DNA from: Globisporangium splendens
Lineage: Eukaryota > Oomycota > Peronosporomycetes > Pythiales > Pythiaceae
DNA: 64,000 bases
Direction: 5' to 3'
Assembly: GCA_006386115.1 (NCBI GenBank)
Contig: VFIW01000059.1
Location: 186,001-250,000 of the forward strand
Shown: positions 45,047 through 57,300 of the stretch, piece by piece
Layout: each line of letters opens with the position of its first letter
Numbering within the stretch: position 1 is the first letter of the stretch
Made by a program: the position numbers and the translations under genes
Notes under the pieces: model-generated
What the model was told of the DNA's origin: nothing
What the model saw: the letters and a program-made list of their open reading frames with translations, nothing else
The model's database searches: none

Positions 45047-46846
45047 ATGGAGGCGCCAAATGGAGAACCACAGGATGGAGCAGGCGACGGCGACGCGCTC
45101 CAGGACGTGCTCGCGTTCGTAGACGCAATGGCGGACTGGAGTGCGGACGAACCAGATCCGTGCGCGCATGGTGAAGCTCCTGCATCTGCTGCGCTCTCCG
45201 GTGTCGACGATGTGCACGCGGCATACGCTGGTGAAGCGGGTGTCGTGAATGACTTTCTGATGGAGATCCTGCTCCCACTTGAAGGCGCTGGCGATGAGGA
45301 CGATGGCGACAGCAGTGTAATGAGAGCGCCCGAGAGCATGTCCGAATGGAATCCGCTGGGCTTTGGTTCTGTGGCGAATGATGCTGCGTTGGTGCATGTG
45401 AAAGACCGCGAGATAGTCTCCTTGTCGCCACAAAACGACACGGCGCCACCAAGTACGAACCCGACAAAACGAAAGAAGCGCCAGTGGAATCCGAACAAAG
45501 CCCGCGACGAGCGCCGAGACGAGATCGTGTACTTGCGGAATACTGTGCAAACGCTGAGTGCGAAGCTCAAGGCGCTCCAAGCGGAAACGACTGTGGGGAA
45601 AGGCAGTGTGCCGCATCTCCTAAACGCAGACTCTGCTTCTGGTCGAGAATTCTTGTATCCGAGTGACGACGATCCAGGATTCACCAAAGGTAACATATGT
45701 GCAAGTTTTGGACTCACTTCAGAGCAAAAGTTGGTTCCAGTGCCACGAAATGTGTGGCGAGATGTCGCCATGCGCCAACGCCACGCTCGAACTAAAGCCG
45801 AACGCGAGAACATTCGGCTGAAACTCGTGCTCGAAGACCAACTGAAAGTCGCGAAACGTTGGGAAAAGATGCTCCTGCGAAAATCTGTCTCACAGGTAAA
45901 TTTCCACTGTTAGCGAACTCTTTTGTGTGTAAATGGACTAACCCAGTTCTTGCACGTGGTATATGCAGCAGTTTGAAAAGTCTATCCTAGGCAACTTCAA
46001 TCGTCGAGTCAATGGTCTGTTGGTCCCAGCAGGACGCACAGACGCTGAGATCTTTGACGAGCTACTCGCTGGCTTGGACGAGATCTATGCCATGGTGGAC
46101 ACGGTCTTGCAGGAAGCGGACCTCGCACATCAAGAGGGGAAATACAGCGATGCGCGAATCTTGACCAACCGCAAAACCGGAAATATCTCGCTGCGAATGT
46201 GCTCGAGCAGCGTGCTGCCTTTCGATATGCATTCCACTGGCGCGGCGGCGTGGACTTACTTTGTCTTCCGAAAGAACAACATTCCCCATCGCTTCTACAA
46301 GTTGAATTTCGCTAAGGTGAGCTCTGGAAAAGTATCTCCATAGTTACGCGTAGGTGGTGGAGGGTATGCTGACTTTTGTTGTTTTACTGTTGGACATATG
46401 TGGAACGCAAGAGTGTGGATACGACCGAAGACACGACTGTAGAGAATTACAACCTGCAGATCCATGCGAACGACACGACCGCGCACCTCGGTGTGAAAAG
46501 GGCGTTTCGGCGCTATTTCGAAGAAGACCGCATCGTGATCGTGTTTCGGACGCTCTTCTACCCCGTGGAGCTCGCAGAGGAGCTATTGACCGGGGTATCT
46601 TTTCGCGTCACGGGATACATCGTTGTCAAGCGCCTGAAGACTATCGCGGACGAAAACTATTCGTTGCTGCAATTGTGCTACACATACACGCCGATCATGG
46701 GCTCGGACCACCCGAAAGTCGGAGACATGACGGGTTTTATGATGTGCGCTGCCGAGTCGTACTTCACAGCGTCTCATGAATTGATTGAGAACATACTACT
46801 CACTCAAGCAACAAAAACATTTGAAGGATGGTGCTTTGACGATTGA
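45047..46846 (+). CDS. M96-type bZIP-like/START-like protein (copy J)
   Basis: Model join(45047..45895, 45969..46316, 46412..46846), 543 aa, phase-0 introns of 73 and 95 nt. Start MEAPNGEPQDGAGDGDALQD. The basic-zipper-like block is WNPNKARDERRDEIVYLRNT; the second coiled coil is ERENIRLKLVLEDQLKVAK. Exon 2 has FDELLAGLDEIYAMVDTVL and LPFDMHSTGAAAWTYF. Exon 3 has TEDTTVENYNLQIHANDTTA and ends HELIENILLTQATK. A more diverged, isolated member beyond the ankyrin-type pseudogene; all splice sites and the frame are intact. Confidence 0.88.
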
Positions 46847-47457
46847 AGAATGTGGACCTTACTGGTGCCAAGCACTCAGCGCGTTTGCAATGTCTGAAGC
46901 TTCGACACGTCAACTAAGAACGAGAACAAGCAATGCTTCGTTTGAGTGGACAGGAAGAGGACGTCGCGATGGGATGTCTTGGCCAACTTGGCCAGTTTTG
47001 ACGAAGAACTATGCTATGGAGCACCTTGAGTCTAGAGCAAAAGTTGATCAAACATCCGGCTGGAAAGCAGCTCGTGATGATTATAACTTTTGATTGTGTA
47101 AATACAAGTCGAGGAAAACCTTGGACGTGAACCGCAGCCGCACGTGTGTGTGGCCCTTTTGCACTCCGACAGCTGTTTGTGATTCGACTCTAGTTTTTAT
47201 TGACAGCACATGTGTCTCAATTCGACCATGCAGCATATCTATCTTCATTTTTTTTGAAATGAAGTTCGTTGCTGCCCATCTATTGCTGGATGCATAATCT
47301 GAAATGACCTCCAGCGCTCATTATCGCTTCTTCTGGCATCTCCGAGGTCCGTCGTCATCATCGATGCAACAGGTAAAGCTGTATATTCTTATATTTTGTG
47401 TTAGTTTACAGATATATGCAATATAGGAGGAGACACACAGACCATCCATAGGGGAGG
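46847..47457. other. Intergenic, contains the second copy of a 36-bp string
   Basis: 47327-47362 equals 39545-39580. Ends at the left edge of the Gypsy element. No gene recognised. Confidence 0.5.
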
Positions 47458-48262
47458 TGTAAGAGGGGCGCTGTTCACAACAGTCCCTCAAACACGGCAT
47501 ACACGCTTGTGCCAGAGGAAGCGATCTCCCGGCTTGGAGGAAGGAAGGACGACTTGAGGGCTTGGAGGAATAATTGCAACTGAATTGAAAAGGTTATGGT
47601 TCCTGTCGCTACTTGTAAATGAACCCCAAGGGATCCTACAGGTTTTATAACTGAAATGTAAGAGGCTATCCGAGACAGCCTCAAACACAGCACGCACGCT
47701 TGCGCTTGAGAGGAAGACTTGAGAGGAACTTGGCAAAAATGCAACTGAATTGAAATGTAGCTTATGGTTCCTGACGCTACAATAAAACACCACTAGGACT
47801 CCTAGAGGTTTTATGCATAAAACCTAATCATACACAAAAAACCTATGAATCTGATGTATAAAACCTTGGGTACACTGAGGTTGAACCTACGGGATCTTCG
47901 AGAAGCTTGAACTTCAAGTCTTGTATAAAATCCCTGCGAAGTGATTGGCTCACGCCACTCACTTCAGGTGGTAGAGACACGTCGGTCTCATCACCAGTGT
48001 TGTTTCCCAAGTAGGAACCATCATTCACATGTCTAGAGTACTGTTGTGCGTAATCACGCCGAATCTCAATGATTGCGAGCGACCAACACTCAACTCAGAC
48101 ACAGATTGCTCTGACGTCAGACGATGACGTCACCTGTGCATGTGGGGATCACTTTTATGTGTTTCACCCAATATCTTCGCACCCACAATGCACTTCCACA
48201 AGGTGGTGTGTGACACACACAAAGAGCCACCTTGCATGTAATGGCAGCCTTAGCCCATTACA
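47458..48262 (-). repeat. 3' LTR of element 2, with partial internal duplication
   Basis: Begins TGTAAGAGG and ends CATTACA. A second TGTAAGAGG at 47657 restarts LTR-like sequence, so the first about 200 bp are present twice in diverged form. This explains the 805 bp length against 640 bp for the LTR at 63114. Contains two perfect TGACGTCA octamers at 48112-48119 and 48125-48132. Confidence 0.8.
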
Positions 48263-48338
48263 TCATCCCTCCCTTAAAGTTCCATCACGGACTTTACTTC
48301 TTTCGGAAGAGGTACCCGCTCTTACTTTCCAATTCACC

Positions 48339-51300
48339 ATGAAGCGGTCAAGCGACCAAGCGAAGCGCGAAGAACAGCCCGAGCCGAAGCTGTAACCGGA
48401 CACTTCCGAGTTACGCAGCACGGTACGTGTGTGAGGAAGCGTATTCAACGCTTCTCTAAAGGACTCTGTTCCGAGAGCGGTTGCCTGCTTCCTGCAGTGC
48501 AACAATCGGTTACCTATAGGTCTCTATTGAGTAACCGTCGATAACCAAAGGCTTTAGTTAACGGTAAAAATGGAACTGTTTATTTGTTGGAGGTTGCCCT
48601 CTGTAGGACAACCTGGATTATCTTTATGTAACTATGAACAATAGCAATCTCAAGTGTAATTACTCCCCATGGGGCAATGAGTGGCTATGAAAGACTAACG
48701 CTAGTTGTCTTATGTGATTGGATGAAATGCATGTTCAATTATATCCAATCGGAGGCGCCGTCACTCAGACTGGCTGCCGGCTCCACCGTGAAGGTTCGAG
48801 CAAGTACGACGAACCTCATGGTTCGGTCTTAAACTTGTTGCGCGTACTCTACGTACCGCAAGGTTCGGTTTGGTTGTGTGGCACAACACAGGTGCGTAAC
48901 CATGTTACAGTGTAACCCCGTTACACCACCCCCCACTTAAAGTGCGAAACACTCGAAGGGTCGGTGTGAGAAACGTGTGGTGGTCACGCTACGACTCACG
49001 AAGTCGTGGTCAGAATTTATCGTGAGAGGCACAGCGAACACGCGTGCAAAGCTCTCCGAGAATCGTCGTAAAATCACAAGTGTGGACGCACACGTGATGG
49101 CGACAAACAAATCGGTGCGCGAGAAGATCGCCCGATGCGCGAGCGGCCCTGCAGAAGGACTCGTTCAAAGATTGCAAAAGCTCGACGCTGAAAAGCGCGA
49201 GACGGCGAGCGCAAAACAACGCGCTGCCGCTGCGACCACGACTGCCACAGTAGACGTGAGCATGAGCGACGTCGAGTCGACTCAACCGAAGGCTGCTCCT
49301 GACTGTGTCAGTGAGCTACAATTTGGCGACCTCCCTGCCATCATGCCGATGAGCAGGACAAGCGACGCCGAAGAAGACACGGCAGTCGACTACCAAGAGT
49401 ACTCGCCCGAAGAAGGGGAGGAAGGGGAAGACATCACAGTGAAGCTCGGCTCCATCGGCGAGTGGGTCGAGTACGAGGAGTTGCATTACGGGAGCGGTAG
49501 CCCCGAACTGCACGAGTTGGAACGGAATCCCTCGGCAGACGTCTCGATTTATCGGACGGATGAAGAAAATGACGTCGCAAAGACTGTCAAAGAAAGAGGG
49601 AAGGAGGAGGTCATCATTACCAATAATGAGACCGGACTGGAACCACCGCGAAAAGGTTCCGTCCATTATTCGCTTCCCATTATGCCGCCGCCAAGTGAAT
49701 GGCCGACAGCAAAAACCCCGGCAAATTTACTTGCACAGGCGCGGGTTCCACTCGAGAGGTATGACTCCGAGTTCGCACGATGGCGCGAAGCCGATCTGCG
49801 AGGACGTGATGGGGCACTGCGCGTGCACCCGATCCCGGTTATCCTTTACGAAGATGAGACCGAGGATCAATATGAAACCGCGTTCTTGGCATCAAGAACC
49901 GGTGTGAAACGCTTTGGCACTGCGCGTATATTGGCCACCGATCCTGGGGCACAACGTAGCCAGCGCATGCAATTCGCTGTGCAGCGCGTACAAAAGTACC
50001 GCGAAGCGAACAAGACTGTTGACCGTGCTCGTTCGAGTCACGTCGTTAACAAGCGGCAGATGGACGAGTCCCACTCGCCACCAACGCACGCTCAAAAGCG
50101 GCGACCAAATCGGGAACGTCCTCGAGGAGGCGCTCAGCAGGCTCCCACGAGCTCTGCGACACATCGTACCCACGCCACTTCACAAGGTAGTGGGTGTTCC
50201 CCTTACGCCGCTGCACACGCAGCAGGCGCTCAACATGGTAGTGGCGCTGTCCCTGCTTGTCAATCAGCGGGACAGGTGGCGCCCTACTTCGCTTCAGCAT
50301 CGGTGGTTGCACCAGATGCGATGGTTCAGATGGTTCACGCGAACGCATCGTCTTTGGGGGCGCTACAGCAAGCCGTCCGTACCCTTCGCCAGCAATATCT
50401 GGACGAAACCTCGCTGTTGAAGCAGAGGGTGACGGCGCTTGAGACGGAGCTGAAGGAAGCTCGTCAGATGCTGGAGGAGTACCATGTCCGCGGGAAGCAC
50501 TTCCACGCGAGGTACGCTCCGCGAGTGAAGACGCTTTGGGAGAGGCACAACGCGCTCGTGTCTCGATGGGCGGCGTCTGAGCCCCCTGATGAGACCGACG
50601 TGCTCCCGCACTGGGATAAAAATCCACAGTAGCGTCATGGTAGCGTTTCAGCAAACCCACGTAGAACACGGGGTGCGTTGCCATTCTCGTTGGGAGATCG
50701 AGCTTGTAATTCAAGTCTCCAATCTTCTCCACAACAGTGTATGGCCCGATGAATCGTGGCAACAACTTACTCCCGCTGGGGAGCGTTGTGACTGCATCGT
50801 TTGGTAGGTTTTTAATGCTTAAAAGCACTTTATCACCCACACAAAACGTTTGTTTGTTCTTTCTACCCGATTTATCGGCGTAGAGCTTTTGCTTGTCTTG
50901 CGCAGCAGCTAGTTGGTCGCGTACGCGACGCAACAATGCTGCGCGCTCATCGACAAATTGCCGCGCTGCCGCGACGGCTTTGTCTTGCTTTTTCGTTGCT
51001 CTCGCAGCGCGTGCTGCAGAGAGATCTATTTCTGCGCCGGTGTGTGACACCGCGCGTCCTTCCATTCGTGGCTGACGCTCGCACGAGCAGTCGCCTGATT
51101 CCGTCTGAGACTGGCTATTTTTAGCACGAGTACCGTAACTCGGTACCGTGGGTGATCCATCTTTAGGGACACGAGTACCGTAACTCAGTACCGTGGGTGA
51201 TCCATCTTTAGGGACACGAGTACCGTCACTCAGTACCGTGCCCGAGATGTCAATACTCTGCGTGCTGTCCGGTAAGACCGTGACAGATTCGGAACGCGAT

Positions 51301-54300
51301 CGCACAGGCGGCGCATCGCGCGCGTCCACGTGAGCGGTCGACGCCACGTCCGGTGACGGAGATCGCGCGCTCGCATCGAGCGCAGCGAGTTGCCCTCCCA
51401 CCGCAGAACGTTCGACGCCCTCAAACAGAGTGGCGGGTACGCGCGGGTGCCGCAGCGAGTTAAAATAGAACGGAGTCACGGCCGTAGAGGCGTGCTCGCT
51501 GCTATTTATAGCAAACTCGGCGTACGGCAGCCAGCGGCTCCAGTCGCGGGGATGATCGACAGCGATGCTGCGAAGAATATCCTCGACGACACGGTTCACG
51601 CGCTCGGTTTGCCCGTCTGTCTCGGGGTGATCGGCAGTGGACAACGCCAGATCTGTGCCGAGCAGGCGAAAGAGTTCGCGCCAAAAGGCAGCGGTAAAAC
51701 GCGGGTCCCGGTCTGATACAATAGACTCGGGCAAGCCGTGATAGCGGAACACGTGCTCTAAAAATAGGCACGCCGTCTCTTGCGCAGTGACATGCTTGCG
51801 CACGGGTGCAACATGCACCATTTTGCTCAGTCGGTCGACGAACACGACGACGCCTGTGTTGCGCGCCTTGTCTTCCGGGAAACCGAAGACGAAATCCATG
51901 CTGACCGACTTCCAGCAATCTTGCGGAATCGGCAGCGGATGCAGCGGCGCTTTGTTCTTGCCCGCAGGCTTCACGCGCTGGCACTGCTCGCATGAGCGTA
52001 CATAATTGGCCACCCATTTGTATTGGTGTGGCCACCAAAACACATTAGACACTTGCAAGAAGGTCTTTTCACGTCCGAGATGCCCACTCGCTGGTGCATC
52101 GTGAAACTCATGCAGGATCGAAAGTTTCAGATCCTGGTCATGCGGTACATACACACGCGGGTAATCAAAGTTGGACAGTCGATGCCACAACAACCCGTCG
52201 TGGTAACTAAACCGAGCAAGCTTTGACTCGAGTTTGGCAGGCAATGACTCTTTGGACGAGCCGTCAAAGTGAGCAATCAACAAGCGACATTCATCGTCCT
52301 TTGCATAAAGCGACTGAATGTTGTCCTTGAGCTTTGTTTGCACTCGACTGATGCTCAGATGCATGAGATCAGGAGTGCGCTCCAAACACAGGGCGTCAGA
52401 GCTGTCGTCAACGCTCGACTCGTAATCTGGACGGCGCGAGAGCGCGTCCGCCAGAACATTTTCCTTTCCCGGCTTGTATTCGACCCGAAAGTTGAACTCG
52501 GAGAAGAATGCAAGCCATCGCGCCATTCGCTGCGATAAATGGGGGGAATTAATCGCGGTCCGCAAGGACGCGTGATCCGTGTACACAACGAACGGTGTCG
52601 CACCCAAAAGGTGGACCCTGAACTTCAAGAGAGCGTACTTGATCGCAAGCAGCTCCTTGTCGTGCACAGGATAATTCTTTTCAGCTGCTTTAAGCAGTCT
52701 GTTTTGGTATGATACGACGCGCTCATGGCCGTCATCATCCTTCTGCATCAGCGCACAGCCGATTGCAAAATCGCTGGCATCGCACACGACACTGAAGGCT
52801 TTCGTGTGGTCCGGCAACGCCAGGACAGGAGCGCGAACTAGTGACTCCTTCACGTCAATGAATGCATTCATGACATCATTCGTCCAGTCCCACTCGACAT
52901 CCTTTTTCAAGAGATGCGTGAGCGGACGGACTCTTGCCGCATAGTTGTGGCTGTACTTGTGCAAGTAATTTGCCAAGCCAAGCCACTTGCGCAAGTCCTT
53001 GACATTCTTTGGGATCGGCCAGTCGGCGATCGCCTTGATCTTCTCTGGGTCCGCGCGGACGCCAGCTTTGCCAACATAGCAGCCCAGGATCGGTATCTCT
53101 GAGGCGCCAAAGATGCATTTCTTCAGGTTGCAATACAGACTGTTGTCTCGTAAGCACTGCAACACTGAGCGCAAATGTCTCTTGTGCACGTCAACGGCAC
53201 TGAGACCTTCTTCGGCACGACTGTGCACGAAGATGTCATCGAAATAGCTCGGTGCATACGCACGATGAGGACGCAGAAGATGCGTTACCAGACGATTGAA
53301 CGTCGCTGGTGCATTCTTCAAACCTTGTGGCATAACGAGCCACTCCCACAGCATCCCGCTGGGTGTGCTTACTGCCGTCAAGGGAACGTCACTCTCTCGC
53401 ATGAGGATCTGATAGAACCCATCCATCAGATCCAGTGCGGAGAACACTGTCGAGCCACCCATGGAGTCGATCAAGACATCCTTCCTTGGGATCGGCGTTT
53501 GTGCCGGAATGGTGGCGGCGTTCAGCTTGTTGAAAGCGTGAACAATGCGCCAGCCACCAGTCGCTTTCCGCACACAAAACGTGGGTGAGCTATGTGGAGA
53601 CTTGCTTTCTCTCACATGACCGGCGAGGGCACGTTTCGCGAAGAACTCGTCGATTGCCTCAACCTGCTCGCGGGGCAGCGGCCATTGTCTGGTCACGCAA
53701 TATTTGCTCCCGGGCTCGAGGTCAATCTCGTGCCGTACGCCACGATCAACGGGCAGGGCACTTGGCGCTTTGTCGGGAAACACATCTTTGAACTCCCACA
53801 ATAAGTCAAAGTATGGACTGCCTTTCACGGCGTCCCAATCCTGAGCAGCAAACCGTTTCTGTTTGTCTGGCTCTAAAACACTCTCATCCGCAGTGGACGA
53901 GGTGCATAGTTCGCTACGCGTGAACGCAGTCGGAACGACGATCTCGCGGATCTGATCACGCTCTAGATCCGTAAGAAAGAGTTCATAACTCATTTCTTCG
54001 AGGGATACAATCGCCTCAACGGTACTCGGCAGCTCATGGAGCGCCGCAAATTCAGCGAAGAACACTTCGTCTGATGCGTTTGCTTCCGGACTGCGCTTCG
54101 CGCGTCTGAGCGCCACATCAACGTGAGCGCGATCTATCGACGGATCCGAGATCCTGTCGAAGGCGCGCAGCGAAGCTGCAGCTGCATTGAAAGATGGGGC
54201 AATCGTGTGCGAGGCGGCCGTTTCCTCAGCAACAGATGCCAATGCACTGTCTCTCTCGCGAGCTGACAACTTGCGTCGCCCTCGTCGGTTGATGCGAACG

Positions 54301-57300
54301 CGCGACCTCGCGGTTCTGAGCTCCAGTACTGCACCGTCAGGGTGGTACGAGCTGGTTGACGCGTGTACACCTGTACTGTCGCTGTCACTTGCGGGGGCTG
54401 GCTCGGGTGCTCTGGAGCCGCACACTTGCGCACCAGTGTCCACGTCTGGACTTTCTGGCGCTTCCGCACAAACTGGGCTACCTGCCGCAGTTGATCTCTT
54501 TGCTGGGCTCCCTGCCTCAGCGCATCTTCTAGCTGGGCTCCCTGCCACAGCGTGAGTGTTTGAAGCGGGGCTCGCTGCCGCCGCATGTCTTCCTGCTGGG
54601 CTCCCTACCACAGCGTGTTCAAAGCTCGCATCCATTGCGTGGAAATTTTCCCGCAACCTTCGCTCTTCATCAGAGGAAGGGATGGAGCTTCCGATTGTGC
54701 GTGCTCGCCAATCGATCCAAGGCTGATGTTTCGCCAGCCAAGGCATCCCTAGGATGAGGTCGTACCTCGACCCCATCGCTAGTACCACGAACGTTTCTTT
54801 GCAGACAAAGTCGCAAAAACTGAAAGAGAGTTCGACTTGAACCCCTTCAGTGTGTACTGTCGACCCATCGGCCAGACGCACGATCATCTTCTCGCGCTTG
54901 CCACTGTGGACAAGTCGGTCATACGCTTGCAGACTCTGTTCCAGAGCTGCCTTCGAGACGAAGTTCTGTGACGCACCGCAGTCAACAAGAACCGTCATTT
55001 TCTTCCCATAGCCCTTCACATCGGCGCTATATACCAACATCTCACTCGGAGCCTTGTTGTCAAGAGCTCCTGGGACTAAGCTTCCCATCTGCACGACTCT
55101 AGTAGTCGGCGACGCCGAAGCTATAGAGTCTGTCTCAGTAGAGCGTCCCGCTTCTACTGAGACATTCCGTTTCCCTTTCTTGCCACAGCGGATCTGCCAC
55201 CTCGGTGAGCGTGGTTGCCGCGCGGCGTTTGGTAGTCTCTCGCCTGATTTCCAGTGCGAGGAGCGGGCTGCCTTGGAGCGGGACACTTCGACTGATAGTG
55301 TCCTCGCTTGCCACAGTTAAAGCAGGTCACTTCGGCGCTGCTGAGATCCATTGGTGTCGGACCATGGAAGCGCCGCTCATTCGTGACTGCTCGGTGGCTG
55401 TGATGCGCACCGTTGTGGCGGCCAGCGTTCCAATCAGGTCGGCTGACTCTGAACGATTGCTGCTCAACGAGCGCAATGCGGATCGCATCTTCCATCGTGG
55501 CCGGCAAGCGTCGGTACAACTCCTGACGCGCTGGTCCACTGTTGAGGCCGTTGAGAAACGCAGGCACTTTCACAGACTCAGGCAAAGGGCTGGTCGTGAT
55601 CGCCGCGCACAGGCTTCTCATCTCCTGGATGTATCGTTCCAGTGAGAGCTTCCCTTGTTTCAAGGAGAAGAAACGACCTTGCAACAGCACTTCGTTGTTC
55701 GGAGGCTGATACATGGCGGTGATTCTCGCACGGAAAATATCCCACGTGTCGAATGCACACTCATCGGCGAGCAACGTCGAGAATGCCCATTCCGACGCTC
55801 GACCGCGCAGGTTCGAGATGGCGTAAGACACCATCTGCTCGTTGCTGTCGATGAGCTGAGCCTTGGCGCAACGCTCCACGGCGAGCAGCCAGTGGATGAG
55901 CTTGTCGCCATCCGCACCATCGAATTTCGGAGCGTCGATCTTGACAGCTCTTGGGCGGGGAGTTTGGGACGCGGGTGTCTGAGGCGCAGAAGCCGCACTC
56001 GACAAAGACGTGGCTGCACCAGCAACCACAGATACCACTCGCTCGAGCGCTTCGCGCGACTCAGCAGCTGAGCGCAGCATCTCTGCGGTCAAGCTTGCGG
56101 TGGCTTGCATTTGTGCTTGCGCACTTCGCTCTCCTTCGAGGCGCTGAGCGTTCGAGAAGTTCTCGAACTGCTCGAGTCGAAAGATTTGCTGTTCCGGCGA
56201 CGCCGAGAGCACGTCTAGAGCGACTTGGTCGCCTAGCGCTTGTGCCATTCGGGTCAGCACACTCCGGTGTTCAGCCGAGAGGTGCGGGAACTGCGCAGGG
56301 TCAATTGACGCCATGATGAATCCTTGAGGAAGCGATTCAGGCAGTCACCTCTGCCGGGTCGTAGATTGACTACGAGTGCTACCAGTTGTAACCGGACACT
56401 TCCGAGTTACGCAGCACGGTACGTGTGTGAGGAAGCGTATGCAACGCTTCTCTCAAGGACTCTGTTCCGAGAGCGGTTGCCTGCTTCCTGCAGTGCAACA
56501 ATCGGTTACCTATAGGTCTCTATTGAGTAACCGTCGATAACCAAAGGCTTTAGTTAACGGTAAAAATGGAACTGTTTATTTGTTGGAGGTTGCCCTCTGT
56601 AGAACAACCTGGATTATCTTTATGTAACTATGAACAATAGCAATCTCAAGTGTAATTACTCCCCATGGGGCAATGAGTGGCTATGAAAGACTAACGCTAG
56701 TTGTCTTATGTGATTGGATGAAATGCATGTTCAATTATATCCAATCGGAGGCGCCGTCACTCAGACTGGCTGCCGGCTCCACCGTGAAGGTTCGAGCAAG
56801 TACGACGAACCTCATGGTTCGGTCTTAAACTTGTTGCGCGTACTCTACGTACCGCAAGGTTCGGTTTGGTTGTGTGGCACAACACAGGTGCGTAACCATG
56901 TTACAGTGTAACCCCGTTACAGAAGCGGCAGCGGACGACTCCCGGCTTGTACGGCATCTCCGCTATTTGCAAGAAGCGTGGAGGATGTCGATTCTACAAG
57001 GAGTTGTTCTTCCTCTGGCGCAAGATGTCCGGCAGCGACGATCCTGGCCAGTCCAGCACAGCGAAGCTCGAGTCGTGGAAGACGTTTGTCCGACTCGAGA
57101 ACGAGAATCTTGTCGAGCGTTTGCTAGGGAACCTAGGAGGCACGCTCGAGAACGACCGCAAAGAGCTTGGCTCTCGTCGTTCTAGTGCTCGCGAGAGCAC
57201 TACAAGCTCTGTTCGTAGCTGTGAACCACGTCGGGAACATCAGACTGAAGAGTCTCTCGAGGTTCCCACGTGTCTGAGTCCGGTGGATAGCCAAGCCACC

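Larger units (their letters stand above)
48386..56926 (-). mobile_element. Ty3/Gypsy chromodomain element 1 (nested, young)
   Basis: Complete element 48391-56921 (8531 bp) with 535-bp LTRs and target duplication GAAGC at 48386-48390 and 56922-56926. LTRs have TGTAAC..GTTACA ends and show only three differences by eye, so the insertion is recent. Minus-strand gag 55154-56314 and pol 50046-55175; plus-strand antisense ORF 49097-50632. Primer-binding region TGGTAGCACTCGTAGTC follows the 5' LTR; polypurine tract AAGTGGGGGGTGG precedes the 3' LTR. Both long frames are uninterrupted, so it could be active. Confidence 0.95.

Noticed and set aside
48718..48915. 65-codon frame present in both LTRs of element 1
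   Set aside because: It is duplicated only because the LTR is duplicated; no domain or start context.
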